DNA of 37,796 nt, from contig NW_008246142.1 in assembly GCF_000281045.1 (NCBI RefSeq), positions 165,772-203,567 on the forward strand, given 5' to 3'. Each line of letters starts with the position of its first letter. Positions within the stretch are counted from its first letter, which is position 1. A program made the position numbers and the translations under genes. Below, piece after piece: positions 1 through 11,500 of the stretch. The notes under the pieces were generated by a model. The model was not told the origin of the DNA. It did not search any database and saw only the letters and a list, made by a program, of their open reading frames with translations. Source of the stretch: Saprolegnia diclina VS20 (Eukaryota > Oomycota > Saprolegniomycetes > Saprolegniales > Saprolegniaceae).

Positions 1-1201
1 AAACTAGGAAGTATGTCCTAAATAGGACTATTTTTCTATACATTTAGGTAATATCCTTGTTATCGCCACACAGTTCACGTTCGCACCGGACGGCATCGTG
101 GCAAGAGACACCCACGAGGGCACCCTCAACGCTGGGCACACTGGGCACAACTCATGGGCGCGCTGCAGGTAGTCGCATCATTCATCAACTTAACGCCTTG
201 CTAGCACGAGAAAAAGACCCGCCCATGTATCCATTTTGACAGTTTTTTTCGATTGAGAGACATATTTGAAGCCAAATATGGTGTCTTCGACAGCTCGAAT
301 ACGGACGCATCGGAAGCAAACTCGGTACTCGTTGCTTGTGTGGTGATGTGCGGCGCTCTTTCGTGCCCGAGAAAACGCAAGCGCCGAGTGACGTATCCGG
401 ATTACGATCATTTGGTTCATTTTTGTAAAAATGGACTGAGCGCCGCGGATCGCTGCATGGGTCTACATGCATATAGCACTAGGAACTTGACGTTTCACGG
501 CGCACGAACATAGCTTATGTATAAACAAGCATTAATTGTATCGATAAGGCTTCTAAACGCGTGAAATAAGTTCCTACATGCTACTTATGTCAGCAAATAG
601 AGTGAAAATGGCCTGGCCTCAGGTACACAAACATAAATATGTGGGTGACCGAGAGTCCGTCCCAAAACGAGACTTTGCACGCACTTCTAGCACATAGTCG
701 TGGATGTGTGCGCAAAGTTTCGTTCCCAACAGAGCTCCCACACCCCATTTACGATGCCAAAGACAACATATACTATGATTTTGTACAAAATGAACTCGCA
801 AACATGCGAATGGGGGTGACCGAGAGTTTGTCTTGGTTTTTATATGCCGACTGCGCCTGTTTTAAACATGTTTTAAACAGGCCTTGTGATGCCTGCGCAA
901 ATGAGAGCCTCATGCGTTTGAAACCCAAGAGCCAAGGCCGCGCTTTGACATTTCTACTAATGTACTCGACGAAAGAAGCCACACAAGAACCACCAAGTAC
1001 ACTAAATGTTTTGCTTATTATCGCAGTTTGCGCTGATTCCGAGCTACGGCTCGCAAACTGCGCTGCACGTTGCGTGAGTTACCGGCATTGCATGACCCAT
1101 GCAGCCAAGCGTCGCGAGGTTTCGGGTTGGCGAACCGACTGCAGATCTACGTACCAATACAACGAAGCTTCTTGCGTCATCGTTCTCGACAAATGAGTCC
1201 T
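1..1201. other. Gene-poor left end with degenerate repeats
   Basis: I see no convincing gene here. The DNA is AT-richer than the genic part. A 14-base segment (gggtgaccgagagt) occurs at 643-656 and again at 814-827, inside a longer and more diverged direct repeat. A near-palindrome lies at 855-882, and an 11-base perfect inverted repeat at 1022-1032 / 1052-1062. Open frames in the stretch resemble no family I know. It may be remnants of old mobile DNA, but nothing diagnostic survives. Confidence 0.5.
1022..1062. repeat. 11-bp perfect inverted repeat
   Basis: The arm cgcagtttgcg (1022-1032) and its exact reverse complement (1052-1062) are separated by 19 bases and could form a hairpin. It lies in gene-poor DNA about 140 bp beyond the last in-frame stop of the CHAT-domain gene. 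No function is assigned. Confidence 0.6.
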
Positions 1202-2915
1202 TCATCGAGTTGGCGCCCTTGGACTCCTATGCAGTCCATACGTATGAGAAAGAATGCAACTCGTACGGGGTAGACGCACCTGGGCATCTTCCAGAAGCTC
1301 GTCGACGCGAAGGAGAAGACGCAGGGCATGGCGTCTCATTTGCCCGGGCAGCCGGAACGCACCCAATGTGCTTGAGGCGGACGCAACGTCGACAAGCGTC
1401 CCCGATGCGAAAGACGACGTCGGTACGTCCAGCATTGACCGTGCAGACGAGGTGGTCGCGACCTTGTGTGCGCCGGCAATGCTGGGTGTCCCAATGTCGC
1501 TTTCGCAGCAGTAACGCTCGTCGACGTTGCGCCCGCACAGTGGAAACAACCTAGTCAAGACGCATAGCAATAAAACTGTACAAGGACAGTCACCGCGTCT
1601 TGAGTCCGAGCTCACGGCAATGACGTGCTTGACGCCGGCCGCCAGAAACGCCGGAGCTAGAACCTGCAATAGTTTCAGTCATAGATGTGCAAATGAACGT
1701 ACATCGTCGTCGAGTGGCACGCCAGCAGGATGACGAGTCGAGGCTTGTCGGTCTTGAAGTACTTGACGACCTCTTGAGCATGGACAAGATCGCCCGCCAT
1801 CTTGTGGTTTTCGAAAAGCAGGGCGCCTTCCTTGATCCCGTGCCCGGCAAAGTGGAGCACCGAGCAGCCCTCGAGCTCGACTTGCTGAAGGTTGGACCGC
1901 GTCGCCACGAGCGGGCGCACAGCGACAGCTACGGCAGACAGAACATGTCAATTTGGCAACACAGAGCGCATGTTGTACGGGCGGTCGTCGAGTGCTGGTA
2001 CGATTGTTCGCCGTGCTACCATCAAGAATCATCAAACAACATGCAGACGACCCAACACGGACCTCGGCGTAAGAGGCGACGGCCAAGCCTTTCACGACGG
2101 CTTCGTTCTCGGCCTCGACATCCGCATGCTACAAATGTCGATCGTTGAGAGCTTTGTGTCGAGCCGCGCATATACATACACTGCATAGGACGAGGCCGCC
2201 TTTGGGCGCCATGACGAGGGACGGCGAGGCGTACATGAACGTCTAGACAAGCCCGATATGAAGAACACTCGCACGAAGTAGGTGCATACCACAAAGCGCC
2301 GCGTAGACCGTCTTGGCGCGCCTTCATGCTGCACTGTCGCCGGTGCGGGCGTCACCGGCGCTGCGGGTCGAGGCTGACGCGCTGGCGTCGAGGTTGTGCG
2401 AGATGGCGCCGCCACGGGCATGTGATGCGTCCTACGAGAATGTGCATGAGCTCCGAACGCGCATGGTCGTCGTACTTGATCTTCTTCGCCTTGGGTTCGC
2501 CAGCCTTCTCGAGGCGTGTCCGGTACGCTCGCCGCGCTTCTTGCAGCAGCGCCAAGATGCGACGAGCCTCGCCGGCACCGGACAGCTTGCTGATGACCTC
2601 GCACATCGCGGACGCGGCGACACGGTACGTGGTCTTGGAGTCCACGGATACGACCGTGACTTGGTCGTCGTTGAGCATCCACAGGTTGCGCTTGACCCGG
2701 AGCGAGTGGGCAGACGCGCCGCTGTCAAGACCGAGAGTCTCGCACATGTCGCCAACGTCGACGAGCTCGGTGGACGGCTTGATGAAGAAGGCCACCCAGT
2801 TCATGACCGTCTCCGTTGGCAGCTTGTCGTCCGTGAGCACGAAGCGTGCGAGGTCCTCGATCGTGGCCGACGGGTTAGCACTCAAGTAGCGCCCGACCTT
2901 GAGCGCCTGCGCCAT
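1202..2915 (-). CDS. CHAT-domain (caspase-like peptidase) protein, 3' end unresolved
   Basis: This gene encodes a CHAT-fold domain, a clan CD cysteine-protease relative. The His motif HFAGHG is at 1838-1855 and the Cys motif LLACHS follows (Cys codon 1717-1719). FLAAGVKHVIAV, typical of CHAT C-termini, lies in the next exon. The central exons join in phase: a part ending at 2290, then 2242-2180, 2128-2063, 2015-1979 and 1928-1699, then an exon from 1663. Introns are 35-51 nt. TFMYASPSLVMAP, a usual start of the CHAT core, is in exon 2242-2180. Upstream is a roughly 160-residue unrecognised region from an ATG at 2915. Its join to the Pro-rich linker near 2350-2430 needs a further intron of about 62 nt or an error. 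After FLAAGVKHVIAV I could not follow a conserved C-terminus; the frame stays open to 1202. It may be a divergent, truncated or mis-assembled 3' end. The upstream region could also be a separate gene. Confidence 0.6.
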
Positions 2916-3832
2916 GGCCACAGTCGCTGAGCTAAAGCAAAAGATGCCCGAAGGCACCTCGGACCCCTGGTCTTCAAGCCGACCCGACCTGTGAGCGTCG
3001 ACGCAAGAGCGAACCTCACGTTTAATGTATCCTGGTTTGAGTATACTTCTCATTGGGTGCAGTCATTTCAAACACTAAAGTTGCGTCGATTCAGTCAATA
3101 CCAACATCTCGCATTATCAATGCCCGCCCATATTCTTGCAGTCTAAAACAACGCATCCAAGCGCTGAACGCAAATGTTGCGATGATGGCTCTGATGTTCT
3201 TCACTGCAACGACTATACTATACTATAGTATGCGGTCCTTTCAGGGACCATGATATAATCCCAAGTGCGACATCATGGAGCTTTCTAGGTCTCTCTACGC
3301 CAAGCCCGTCCTCCTTTCTGGGGCACCACGGTCTTTCTCACTGACTAGACCTCCATTTCATCACAAACAGCTCGAGCTCCAAGCGGGTCACACCTTCGAT
3401 TGCGCCGCTTCAAGCGGGTCACAGCTTCTAGGCTCAAGAACCCGCTGCTGTATGCGCGTCTTCAGTTCAAGTTGATCGCGACGACGCTGGAACGGGGCCG
3501 AAGGCGACACGACCTTGGCTCGGGTTGTCAACGCCAACACCCAGTCGATCGGTGCCGTATCTGCTCCGTCTCTACTCGGCACGCCCCTCGCTCGAGTCGT
3601 CAACGGCGGCTCGGGTTCTTGATCATGTCTCCGGTGGCGTTCAGCGGCAACCATCGCGGGACCGATGCAGCTCCTCGTTCTCTGATCTCCGCTTTTCTTG
3701 GCGCACTGGCAGTCGCACCACTAGTTGGTAGCACCACCTTTCGACAACCCGACGAGGTGAATACACGGCGGCTGCTGGACATGGATATTAGTTCTTTCTT
3801 TCTATACATGGTACTAGGACTATGAATGCCAT
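2916..3832. other. Intergenic, no supported gene
   Basis: This stretch lies between the CHAT gene start and the kinesin stop. Short open frames exist on both strands, but none has a recognisable domain. A 13-base segment (caagcgggtcaca) is repeated at about 3380 and 3411. It should hold the CHAT gene promoter and the kinesin 3' end. Confidence 0.4.
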
Positions 3833-6800
3833 CTACGCCGTCGCGTTCGGCGTCTCGGTGTTGAGGAGTGCGTCCTTGGACTTGGCCTCGGCCAGCTGCT
3901 TGCGCGGTGTCGAGAGGTCCCCTGTCGTCTCGGCGCTTGCCGATTGCGGTGCGTACGCCGGCGCCTCCCTACACACGCTCAACATATCACACCAATTTTC
4001 ATTGCCACAGAGACGTACTGCCCTGTCGCGGCCCTGAACGTTTGGCGCAAGAACACGACTTCGTCCGATAAAAGCTGCTTCTCGCCCTCGAGCTTCTTGC
4101 ATTGGACTTCGAGCTCCTCGTACGGCAGCTTGGCTAAACCAAGGGCGACACCTCTCAGAACCCAACGGGTAGTAGGGACCAACCTGTCGCGGTGCCGCCA
4201 AGGAGACTCACAATCATGGGGTTGGCCGTACTGATCGCGTCTTTTGGCGGGTCCAATATGTAGGGGTTGATGAAGAGCTGGAACTCGAGCCGGTGCGTCT
4301 GCAGGTACTGGACAAACTCGGCCGTGACGCACGGCACGTGGTGCACATGCGAGTAATTGAAGACGGGGTTGCGCGTGTTTTGCTCAACGCTTTCGGTTGT
4401 AAAGAGCTCGCCGAGAAACTCATACTGGACATAGGCCAAGTCCGTAATCATCGGCAGCCCCGTCGCGCCTTTGATCTCGAGCTTGTACGTCCACGACTTG
4501 CCGACCTATTGGCAAAGTAAGAAATGAGGACAATATTGTCGGTGGGTCGACGGACCAGATCCATGGGACCGTCAATGTCTTGAATGTTGTCCGGGTTGTG
4601 CTGCGCCTCGTCTTCCGCGCTCAGCGGCGTCCAAACGACCTCGAGCTTCCCGATCGTGTTGAAAGGCGGCACTGCGTTCTTGATGTTCATGCGACTAACT
4701 CATCTTATGAGCTAGATACAGAGAGGCGATGATGAACCTTTCGTCCGGATCCGTCTCGAGGTTGTACAAGAGATACTCTGGAAAGTTGGTCGCACTGCCG
4801 ACCTAGTTAGTTCAATATACCGTAAGCAGGGAGCATTCGGCGGTAAATATACGTGGAACGAGTTGTCAAAGAGGAGTGTGATTGGATCGTGGCCCATGGG
4901 CGACGTGTACTCGCGGTTGTTGGCAATCGCGTTCTTGAGAAACGCAACTTCGTCTTTCAAGAGCGAGTACGCTTTCACAAACTCAAACACATCGAGCAAG
5001 ATCGTCTCGTCGGTCTTGCTGTTGTGGACCTTGACCTTGACCTGCGGAATGCCTAGATACGCGCGCTCTATAAAAGACCACTCAATGCAACCAAATTGTA
5101 CCTTGGCCATCACCGCCCGTGCCTTTGAGTGCCGTCTCAAAACTCAAAACATCGCGATTGAGCACATGCACGATTTGCTTGAGTTCGTTGATCTTGGGCA
5201 AAACGTCCCGCAGCTCTTGGTCGTTGACTTGTCGCGCGAGTCGCTCCTTCTCCTAACCGGTACAAATATCATTGTTAAAAGTCCTAAAAATCCTCAAAAT
5301 TCAAGCAAAAACATGCCAACCTGCTGCTCGAGTTCTTGCAGCTTGCGCTCTTGCTCGGCGACCTCTTCTGGTGTTGCCGACGAGAGCGCTTCGGAACGCG
5401 CGGCTTGGGCTTGGGCCTTTTGTTCTTCCCACGCGGCCTTCTCGGCTTCAAACTGCAGTCGCTGCGCCTCCAGCGCTTGCATTGCCGCTTTATCTTGGCT
5501 CTGGAGCGCTTCCTGGAACTCGTGCGCCGCGTCGTCGGCCGTTGGGGGCTCTTTCGCCGGGTCCTCGCGGCCTACACACCGAAAATTGGACGTTAGGGCT
5601 AGGGTAGGGCAAGGGTACGCACCCGGGTAGCGGAAGAGCATGAGTTCGTTGCCAATCACGACGCGATCAAACGCCGCAAGCTCAACGCGCGCGCCTTTCT
5701 CGAGCTTTTTGCCATTGTGCATTGTGTCGCCGTTGCCACCGACGAGTGTGACCACGCTGCCCGTGTTGGCGCCGTCTTCGGCGAGCACGGGCGCAGATTT
5801 TTCAAAGCTGCAGTGGCCGTCGACGACCGAGAGCGACATGGGCTTGATGTCGCCTTTCGTGCCGACAATTGTTACCTAGCAAATTATGGACACATTGTCC
5901 ACTTGGCTCTAGAGCCAACCATACCTCTTTCGTGAGCAGGTACATGAAGCGCTGCGACCGGTAGGCGTCGACGTCAAGGTTGATCAAGTACGGCAGCATC
6001 GTCTTCTCTTCAAAGAACGTGAGTGAAATCCCACGCTTCTCGTACTCCTCCTTCTGCCGCTGCATGGCCTCTTCTTGGGCCTTGGCCGCGGGCTTGGACC
6101 CGCTGTCGCCGCCATCGCTCGTCTCCCCCGAGAGCACACCTAGCGTTGTCTGCCGTGTTAGAAACTAATTCATAGATAATACAAGTACCTTCGAGTTCGC
6201 GTTGCTTTTGGGCGAGAAGGGCGCTGATCTTGTCGACTTGGTCGCTGCCACCGCCGCCGCCGCCCATTTTAGCCATCTTTTCGTTCTCAGCCTTGAGCAT
6301 CGACACAAGGTTCTTCATCTCATCGAGCTCGGCCATGAGCTACGCGTAACAATATGCTGAGCTTTGTTTTGGCTGTCCGAAAGCGGCACCTTGCGTTCTG
6401 CGGGTGACGCGGCCGCAGATGCCTTCTTGGGCTGTAGCTTGATGACAGACGCATTCTTGGCAAAGCCGAGCGTCGAGAAGGTGTAGTTGAGGTACGTTAC
6501 TTCGGGTCGGACTGCGCAAAAGAGGTAGGTGCTAATACAAGTGTCAATGTTTCAAGGTGGAGACTAGTGTCGTATGTGTACCGTGCTTGGAGCATCGTGT
6601 CCTTGAGGTACTTGCAGAGAAAGTACGAGTTGCAGCCAGGAATGCTCGCGCCCGGCTTGAGCGTCTTCTTCTGAACAGCCTCTAGATATGTACATAAAAA
6701 TACCGTATATATACGATAAAATGGAGAAATACCCGCCATCTTCATGAAAAACTGGGCCATTTCCGTCAAACTCAAATTGATCTTCTTGCCTTGGTCCTGG

Positions 6801-7911
6801 AGCTCCTTGGATTTCGATGCATCCTGGTGCGGTCCGAGGTACTTCATCTCGATCGACCCGTCGTCAAACACGAGCTTTTGGTAATTCGCGTACACAATGT
6901 CCCCGGCAGGCTCGGTGCCGGCCAAGTCGCAGACATAGATGCGCCCGCGCTGCTTCATACCTTCGCGCTCCGGATCCGGCTTTTCGACTTCAAGCGTCAT
7001 GATGCAATGCCCACGCGTCGACTGGTGGTTGAACTGCGTCGGTGCAATCGCCTTGCGCGAGTTGGCGCTCATAAATGTCTTGCGGAGATCGTTCCAGTCC
7101 TTGAGCACAACGCCCTAATTGGATAGTTGGATAGTTGGATACCATTGGATAGTAATGTCATGTGTACCTGGCACCACTCAATGTCCATAAAGCCATCCGG
7201 GTCCTTGCGCATGCCGTTCTTGTACTGCTGCTCTTGGGCCATCGGCGACATGAGGTCGCGGACCGTGTCGACGACATTTTGAAAGTACTTCATCGTGATC
7301 TTCCACCCGTCCTGCTTCTCCTTGAAGAGGTTGTACGCAAGCCGCGGAAAGATGCCCCACTACATGATCAGCATCTTCAGATCATCTTTCCGGTGGAAGG
7401 CTTCGTACGAGCGGATGCGGCTCTTCGTGCTTGAACCACGCTTCGGGAATGTCGACGGCGTCGGGCTAAAACCATGGCCATGAGCTTCGCAGCCTGTATA
7501 GCGAGCATACGCCAAAGACGGTAAACGTTTTGCCCGAACCGCTGAGGCCATAGGCGAACATGACGACCGCGTTGCCGCCCAAGAGGTCGTCCTTGATCTT
7601 GGCGCCGCACGCCTCGTACGCCATGGCCTGGTCCACGAGCAGCATGTTGTCGGCGGGCAGCGAGTCGCCCTTGACGTGGCGCTTGTAGCCATATGCGCTC
7701 CACCATGCCCAGCTAAAGCCAAACCTAGCGCACGATCGAATGGGCTTGGGCCGTGGCATGGCTTGTATGAGGTGTACCGCGTCGTCGAGTACGTCGAGTT
7801 GATGAGCTCGACCTCGCCTTCCTCGTCACCCTTCTGTGTCATGACGACGCCAAGCGTGTCATCGATCGTGAACGGCCGGCACCGGATGCACACCTTGATG
7901 CTCACGCTCAT
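3833..7911 (-). CDS. Kinesin-3-like motor with FHA and C2-like domains (18 exons)
   Basis: This is a plus-end-type microtubule motor for vesicle or intraflagellar-type cargo, 1072 aa by my model. Exons: 7911-7778, 7724-7511, 7465-7409, 7359-7168, 7114-6733, 6681-6582, 6531-6390, 6339-6189, 6139-5925, 5875-5623, 5571-5321, 5252-5102, 5052-4853, 4802-4738, 4694-4556, 4505-4184, 4133-4019, 3968-3833. They sum to 3219 nt and all join in phase. The motor domain has P-loop GLSGSGKT (104-111), switch I NHQSTRGHC (228-236), switch II DLAGTE (262-267), KKINLSLTEM (309-318) and LNYTFSTLGFAKNA. An FHA domain spans about 510-613, then a coiled coil and a C2-like segment (LEIKGATGLP, YVQYEFLGELF) as in KIF1/KIF13 proteins. 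FHA next to the motor is the kinesin-3 hallmark. The motor motifs deviate from consensus (GQTGSGKT, NxxSSRSH, DLAGSE). The ATG at 7911 is followed by SVSIKVCIRCRPF, the usual kinesin start. It is divergent from the ASPM gene. Confidence 0.9.
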
Positions 7912-8536
7912 GCTGGTGCAATCTCGCAGATGCGATCTTTCGCTGCGGCGACGCTTGAGATCGCGTGCCACAAGCGGATCTTCGAGACAAAAAGAGGGTC
8001 CATTCTCCTTCATAACACTATATTTTGCGCCACGGCTATCGATCAATTGCTAGAGGTTTAGGAGCTATACAGTCGCCGGACCAAGAATCCGTGGCGTGTA
8101 TCAACATTGCGCAGGCCAATGAATGGGATATATATCTACAAGGTACTCTGGTAGATGAGCTTGTGGCGTAGCGAACCGCCTATTCGTGCCAGTTCCAATA
8201 TAACTGCAGTATTAGCTTCAAATGGCGACACATTTTGGAATTCTCATCGAGTGCCCATATACCGGTACTAGTACCGGTACAATGCAATGAAAGCTTGTGC
8301 TTCGTCTTGGGCTTCCTCTCTGATACTGAAGCGCAAAATTGCTCGTTGTCCTGTCCGAGAGCGCCGACAGAAGACGGTGGACGTGCTGGTAGAGGCGACG
8401 ATATCATACACTAATTACGGACGAAAAAAAGTTGCCGCGCGGGCAATCCATTGTGAGAGGTTTTGAGTTTTCAAACTCGGCTTTTTGAATTTTGAAGCCC
8501 AGCTGGGTCGACCAGTGAGTGATTCGCTGCCGCGGG
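7912..8536. promoter_or_regulatory. Shared divergent promoter region, kinesin / ASPM
   Basis: These 625 bp separate the start codons of two microtubule genes transcribed away from each other. No other gene is visible. It contains a perfect 20-bp palindrome at 8260-8279. Co-regulation of the two genes is an inference from layout only. Confidence 0.5.
8260..8279. repeat. Perfect 20-bp palindrome
   Basis: The 20 bases taccggtactagtaccggta read identically on both strands. Within it, ACCGGTAC-type half sites face each other around a central CTAG. It lies in the middle of the kinesin/ASPM divergent promoter, where it could be a dimeric transcription-factor site. That role is inferred. Confidence 0.6.
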
Positions 8537-11500
8537 ATGGACGTCCGAGTCGCAGGTAGACGCTTCGCGCATGATGGCCGGCAGCTCATGGAGGAGCATG
8601 CGTACCTAGAGAAGGAGAACCGGAAGCTCAAGAAGACCCTCAAGCGCAAGACCCCCGGCGTCGAGATGCCATCCATCGACGTGTCCAACCAAGCCTCGTC
8701 CCCGCGCAAGCTCCCGGCGCAGACCTCGTGCTTCATCGCGTCCGACTTCCGCCATGTGCCCCAGCTCGACTTTGGGTCAATCGAGATTGGCCAGACAAGG
8801 ACGCTACCGCTCGGCTTCCTCAACCCGAGCGACCATGGCGTCGCCCATATCGTCGTCGAGGACGTGCTACCCAAGGCTCTTGGCTCCGAGTTCTACGTCC
8901 ATGCGCACGAGGCGATTGTCGTCCCGATGCAGTCTTCCGCGACGATCGACGTGGTGTTTACGCCGACTAAGCCCGGCCGCGTCCACGCCAAGCTCCACGT
9001 GCGGCTGAACAAGCGCTTCAAACTCTTTTGTACGCTCACCGCCACCGCTACAGGAACCGCGCTTGCATCCTCGTCATCCTCGTCCTCGTCTGCCAAGCGC
9101 GCCAAGGTAACATCGACGTCCTCCTCATTGGCCGCATCGTACGCGTCGACGTCGTCGACGATCTTGCGCAAGGCAGGCAAGCCCGAGACGTCGACGAGCC
9201 AGCTCTGGAAGAAGCGGCGCATTGTCTTTGACGACCAATGGATCCCCAAGCAGGAAGAAGGCTTTCAAAAGTGGCTCAACTTTACGCTCCTCGGCGCGCA
9301 CTTTGCCGAGATCAAGGACGAGACGCCGCTTACGACCGACCGGTACTACCAGCTGCGGCTGCTCGCGATCCGCCGCCTCGAGTCCAAGATCCGACAGGCA
9401 GCCCATGCCGTGTACAACCATAGCCACACGGACCACGTCCTGTACCGTCTCCAGCGGGAAATCACGGCCAAGCGGCTCACAATCCGAGCCGACCGCCCGC
9501 TGCATGTGGACGTCGGTCTGCAGAACGAGCTCATGACGCTTCTCAACCATTACCACCCGCTGTGGCTCACGCTTGGACTCGAAGTCGTGCTCGGCCTTCG
9601 CATCGTCGAGTCGCTCGGCGAGCTCATCCACCCGACCTCGTCATCGTCGCACATGCCGCTCTTTCTACGTCGGCTCATCGCCGAGCGCATCACGAACGAC
9701 CCGGTGTTGGCGCTCAAGCACCCGTCGCTGCATTTGGGCGTCAACCGGTCCGAGGCGTACTTGGCCAAGCTCCGCGTCCATACGCTTGTCAAGTGCTTCA
9801 TGCTCGTCTACTTCCTCGACAAGGCGCATGCGCAGCGGCACGTCGACCACATTGCGCTGCCGTGTCTCTTCCGGCCGTCAAGCACCATCAAGAGCTCCAA
9901 GCAGATTTTGTACGATTTTTGCCAAAAGTTTCTGAGCCAAGAAGGCAACGTACTCCGCCATCTTGGCAATCTCGAGTACACGGTCGCATACGAGCAAAGC
10001 GTCCTTGAAGAGATGGACATGCAGGTCGAGAACCTCGCCATGGACCTCCGCGACGGCGTTCGACTGGTGCGCTTGCTCGAGACGCTCGTGCCCGGGACGG
10101 TCTTGAGCCCGCAGCTGCGCTTGCCGGCCGTGTCGCGGCTCCAAAAGGTCCACAACGTCAAGGTCGCGCTGTCGTTTTTGGAAGAGCACTGCCAATTGCA
10201 GCTCAACGCGGTCGAGTCGAGCTGCGCCGTGACCAACTACCAGCCTACGACGATTGGGCCCAAGGACATTGTCGACGGCCACCGTGAAAAGACGCTTGCT
10301 CTCCTCTGGAAGGTACCCTTTCTCTTCCTCTTATACTAGAGTCCTGTTTCCTCATGATAAACTATAGCTCATTAGCCATTTCAAGATCTCACACGTCGTC
10401 GACGTCGCCTTGGTCGCTGCCGAGATTGACCGCGTCAAGCGCCGGTGGTCGGGTCTCGCCGCGCAAGTCTATGCAACGATCCACGACGGCGATATCGACG
10501 AAAACAACCGGTCGATTCCCCAGTTGCTGCTCGAGTGGTGCCGCGTCGTGTGTGCCAACTACCACCTCGCGATCCACAACTTTACGGCGTCGTTTGCCGA
10601 TGGGAAAGCGCTCTGCCTCATGGTGCATTACTACCATCCGCGGGTACGAGTTCTATCCATGTATGCAGTTGGAGTATAACCCTTGTGATCTTAGCTGCTC
10701 GAAAAGTCCGACATGCACTGGACGACAAGCGACCGAAGCGACAAGGACCGCATTGGCCACGATGAGTTCGAAGCGCTTTTGTCGCAAGAGCGCGCCAACT
10801 TTGCGCTCGTGAACGCCAAAGTCAAGCTCCTCGGCCAAGTTCCCGTCCTCGTGCCCGAGTTTGACTCGAACAATTTGCCCGAAGAGAAGATCATCATGAC
10901 GTTCGTCGCGTATCTGCATTCGCGGCTCCTTGGCGCGAGCAAAGAGATCCACGCGGCGTTTACGCTCCAGGTACAACGACGTTGCTAGATGCACGAGGTA
11001 TTGATCCTGATGTAGCATTGGTGGGTGCCTCGCTTTCGCCGTTTGCGCCGGGCCAAGCGCGACCACGCGGCGCGCGTCATCCAGCGCTTTTGGTACACGA
11101 CGTCGCACAACCGGTTTGCGATCCGCTGTGTGCAGCGCCTCCTTTACTTGGCGCGGAAGCTCCAGGCGTTTGGTCGCATGGTGGTCTGCCGGTCCCGGTA
11201 TCTCCGCCACCGTGCCCAAATGGCTGCGAGAAGCCCCGTCCGGGTGCCAATCATAGCTCGGGAGCTCTCGCCGGTCGTCGTGGCGTCACCTGTTCGTGTG
11301 CCGCCGGTGCCTGTCGTCGCATCGCAGGCCCCTGTTTCGGTGCCACGGTCCACAGTGGTCTATGCGCCGTTGTCGCCGACGCTGACCGCAGTGCGCGCGC
11401 CACGGTCACCGGTCGTCGCAGTGTATGCACCTCGGCCTCGATCGCCACCCATGGCCGTTATTGCCCCGCCGTCGCCTCCTGTAGCGGTCGTGGCCCCGCC

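Noticed and set aside
855-882. Near-palindrome as a transposon end
   Set aside because: It has a mismatch in each half, and no partner copy, target-site duplication or transposase was found.
7360-7408. In-frame TAG before WGIFPRL in the kinesin motor
   Set aside because: It is the TAG acceptor of a 49-nt intron; splicing gives a continuous kinesin sequence.
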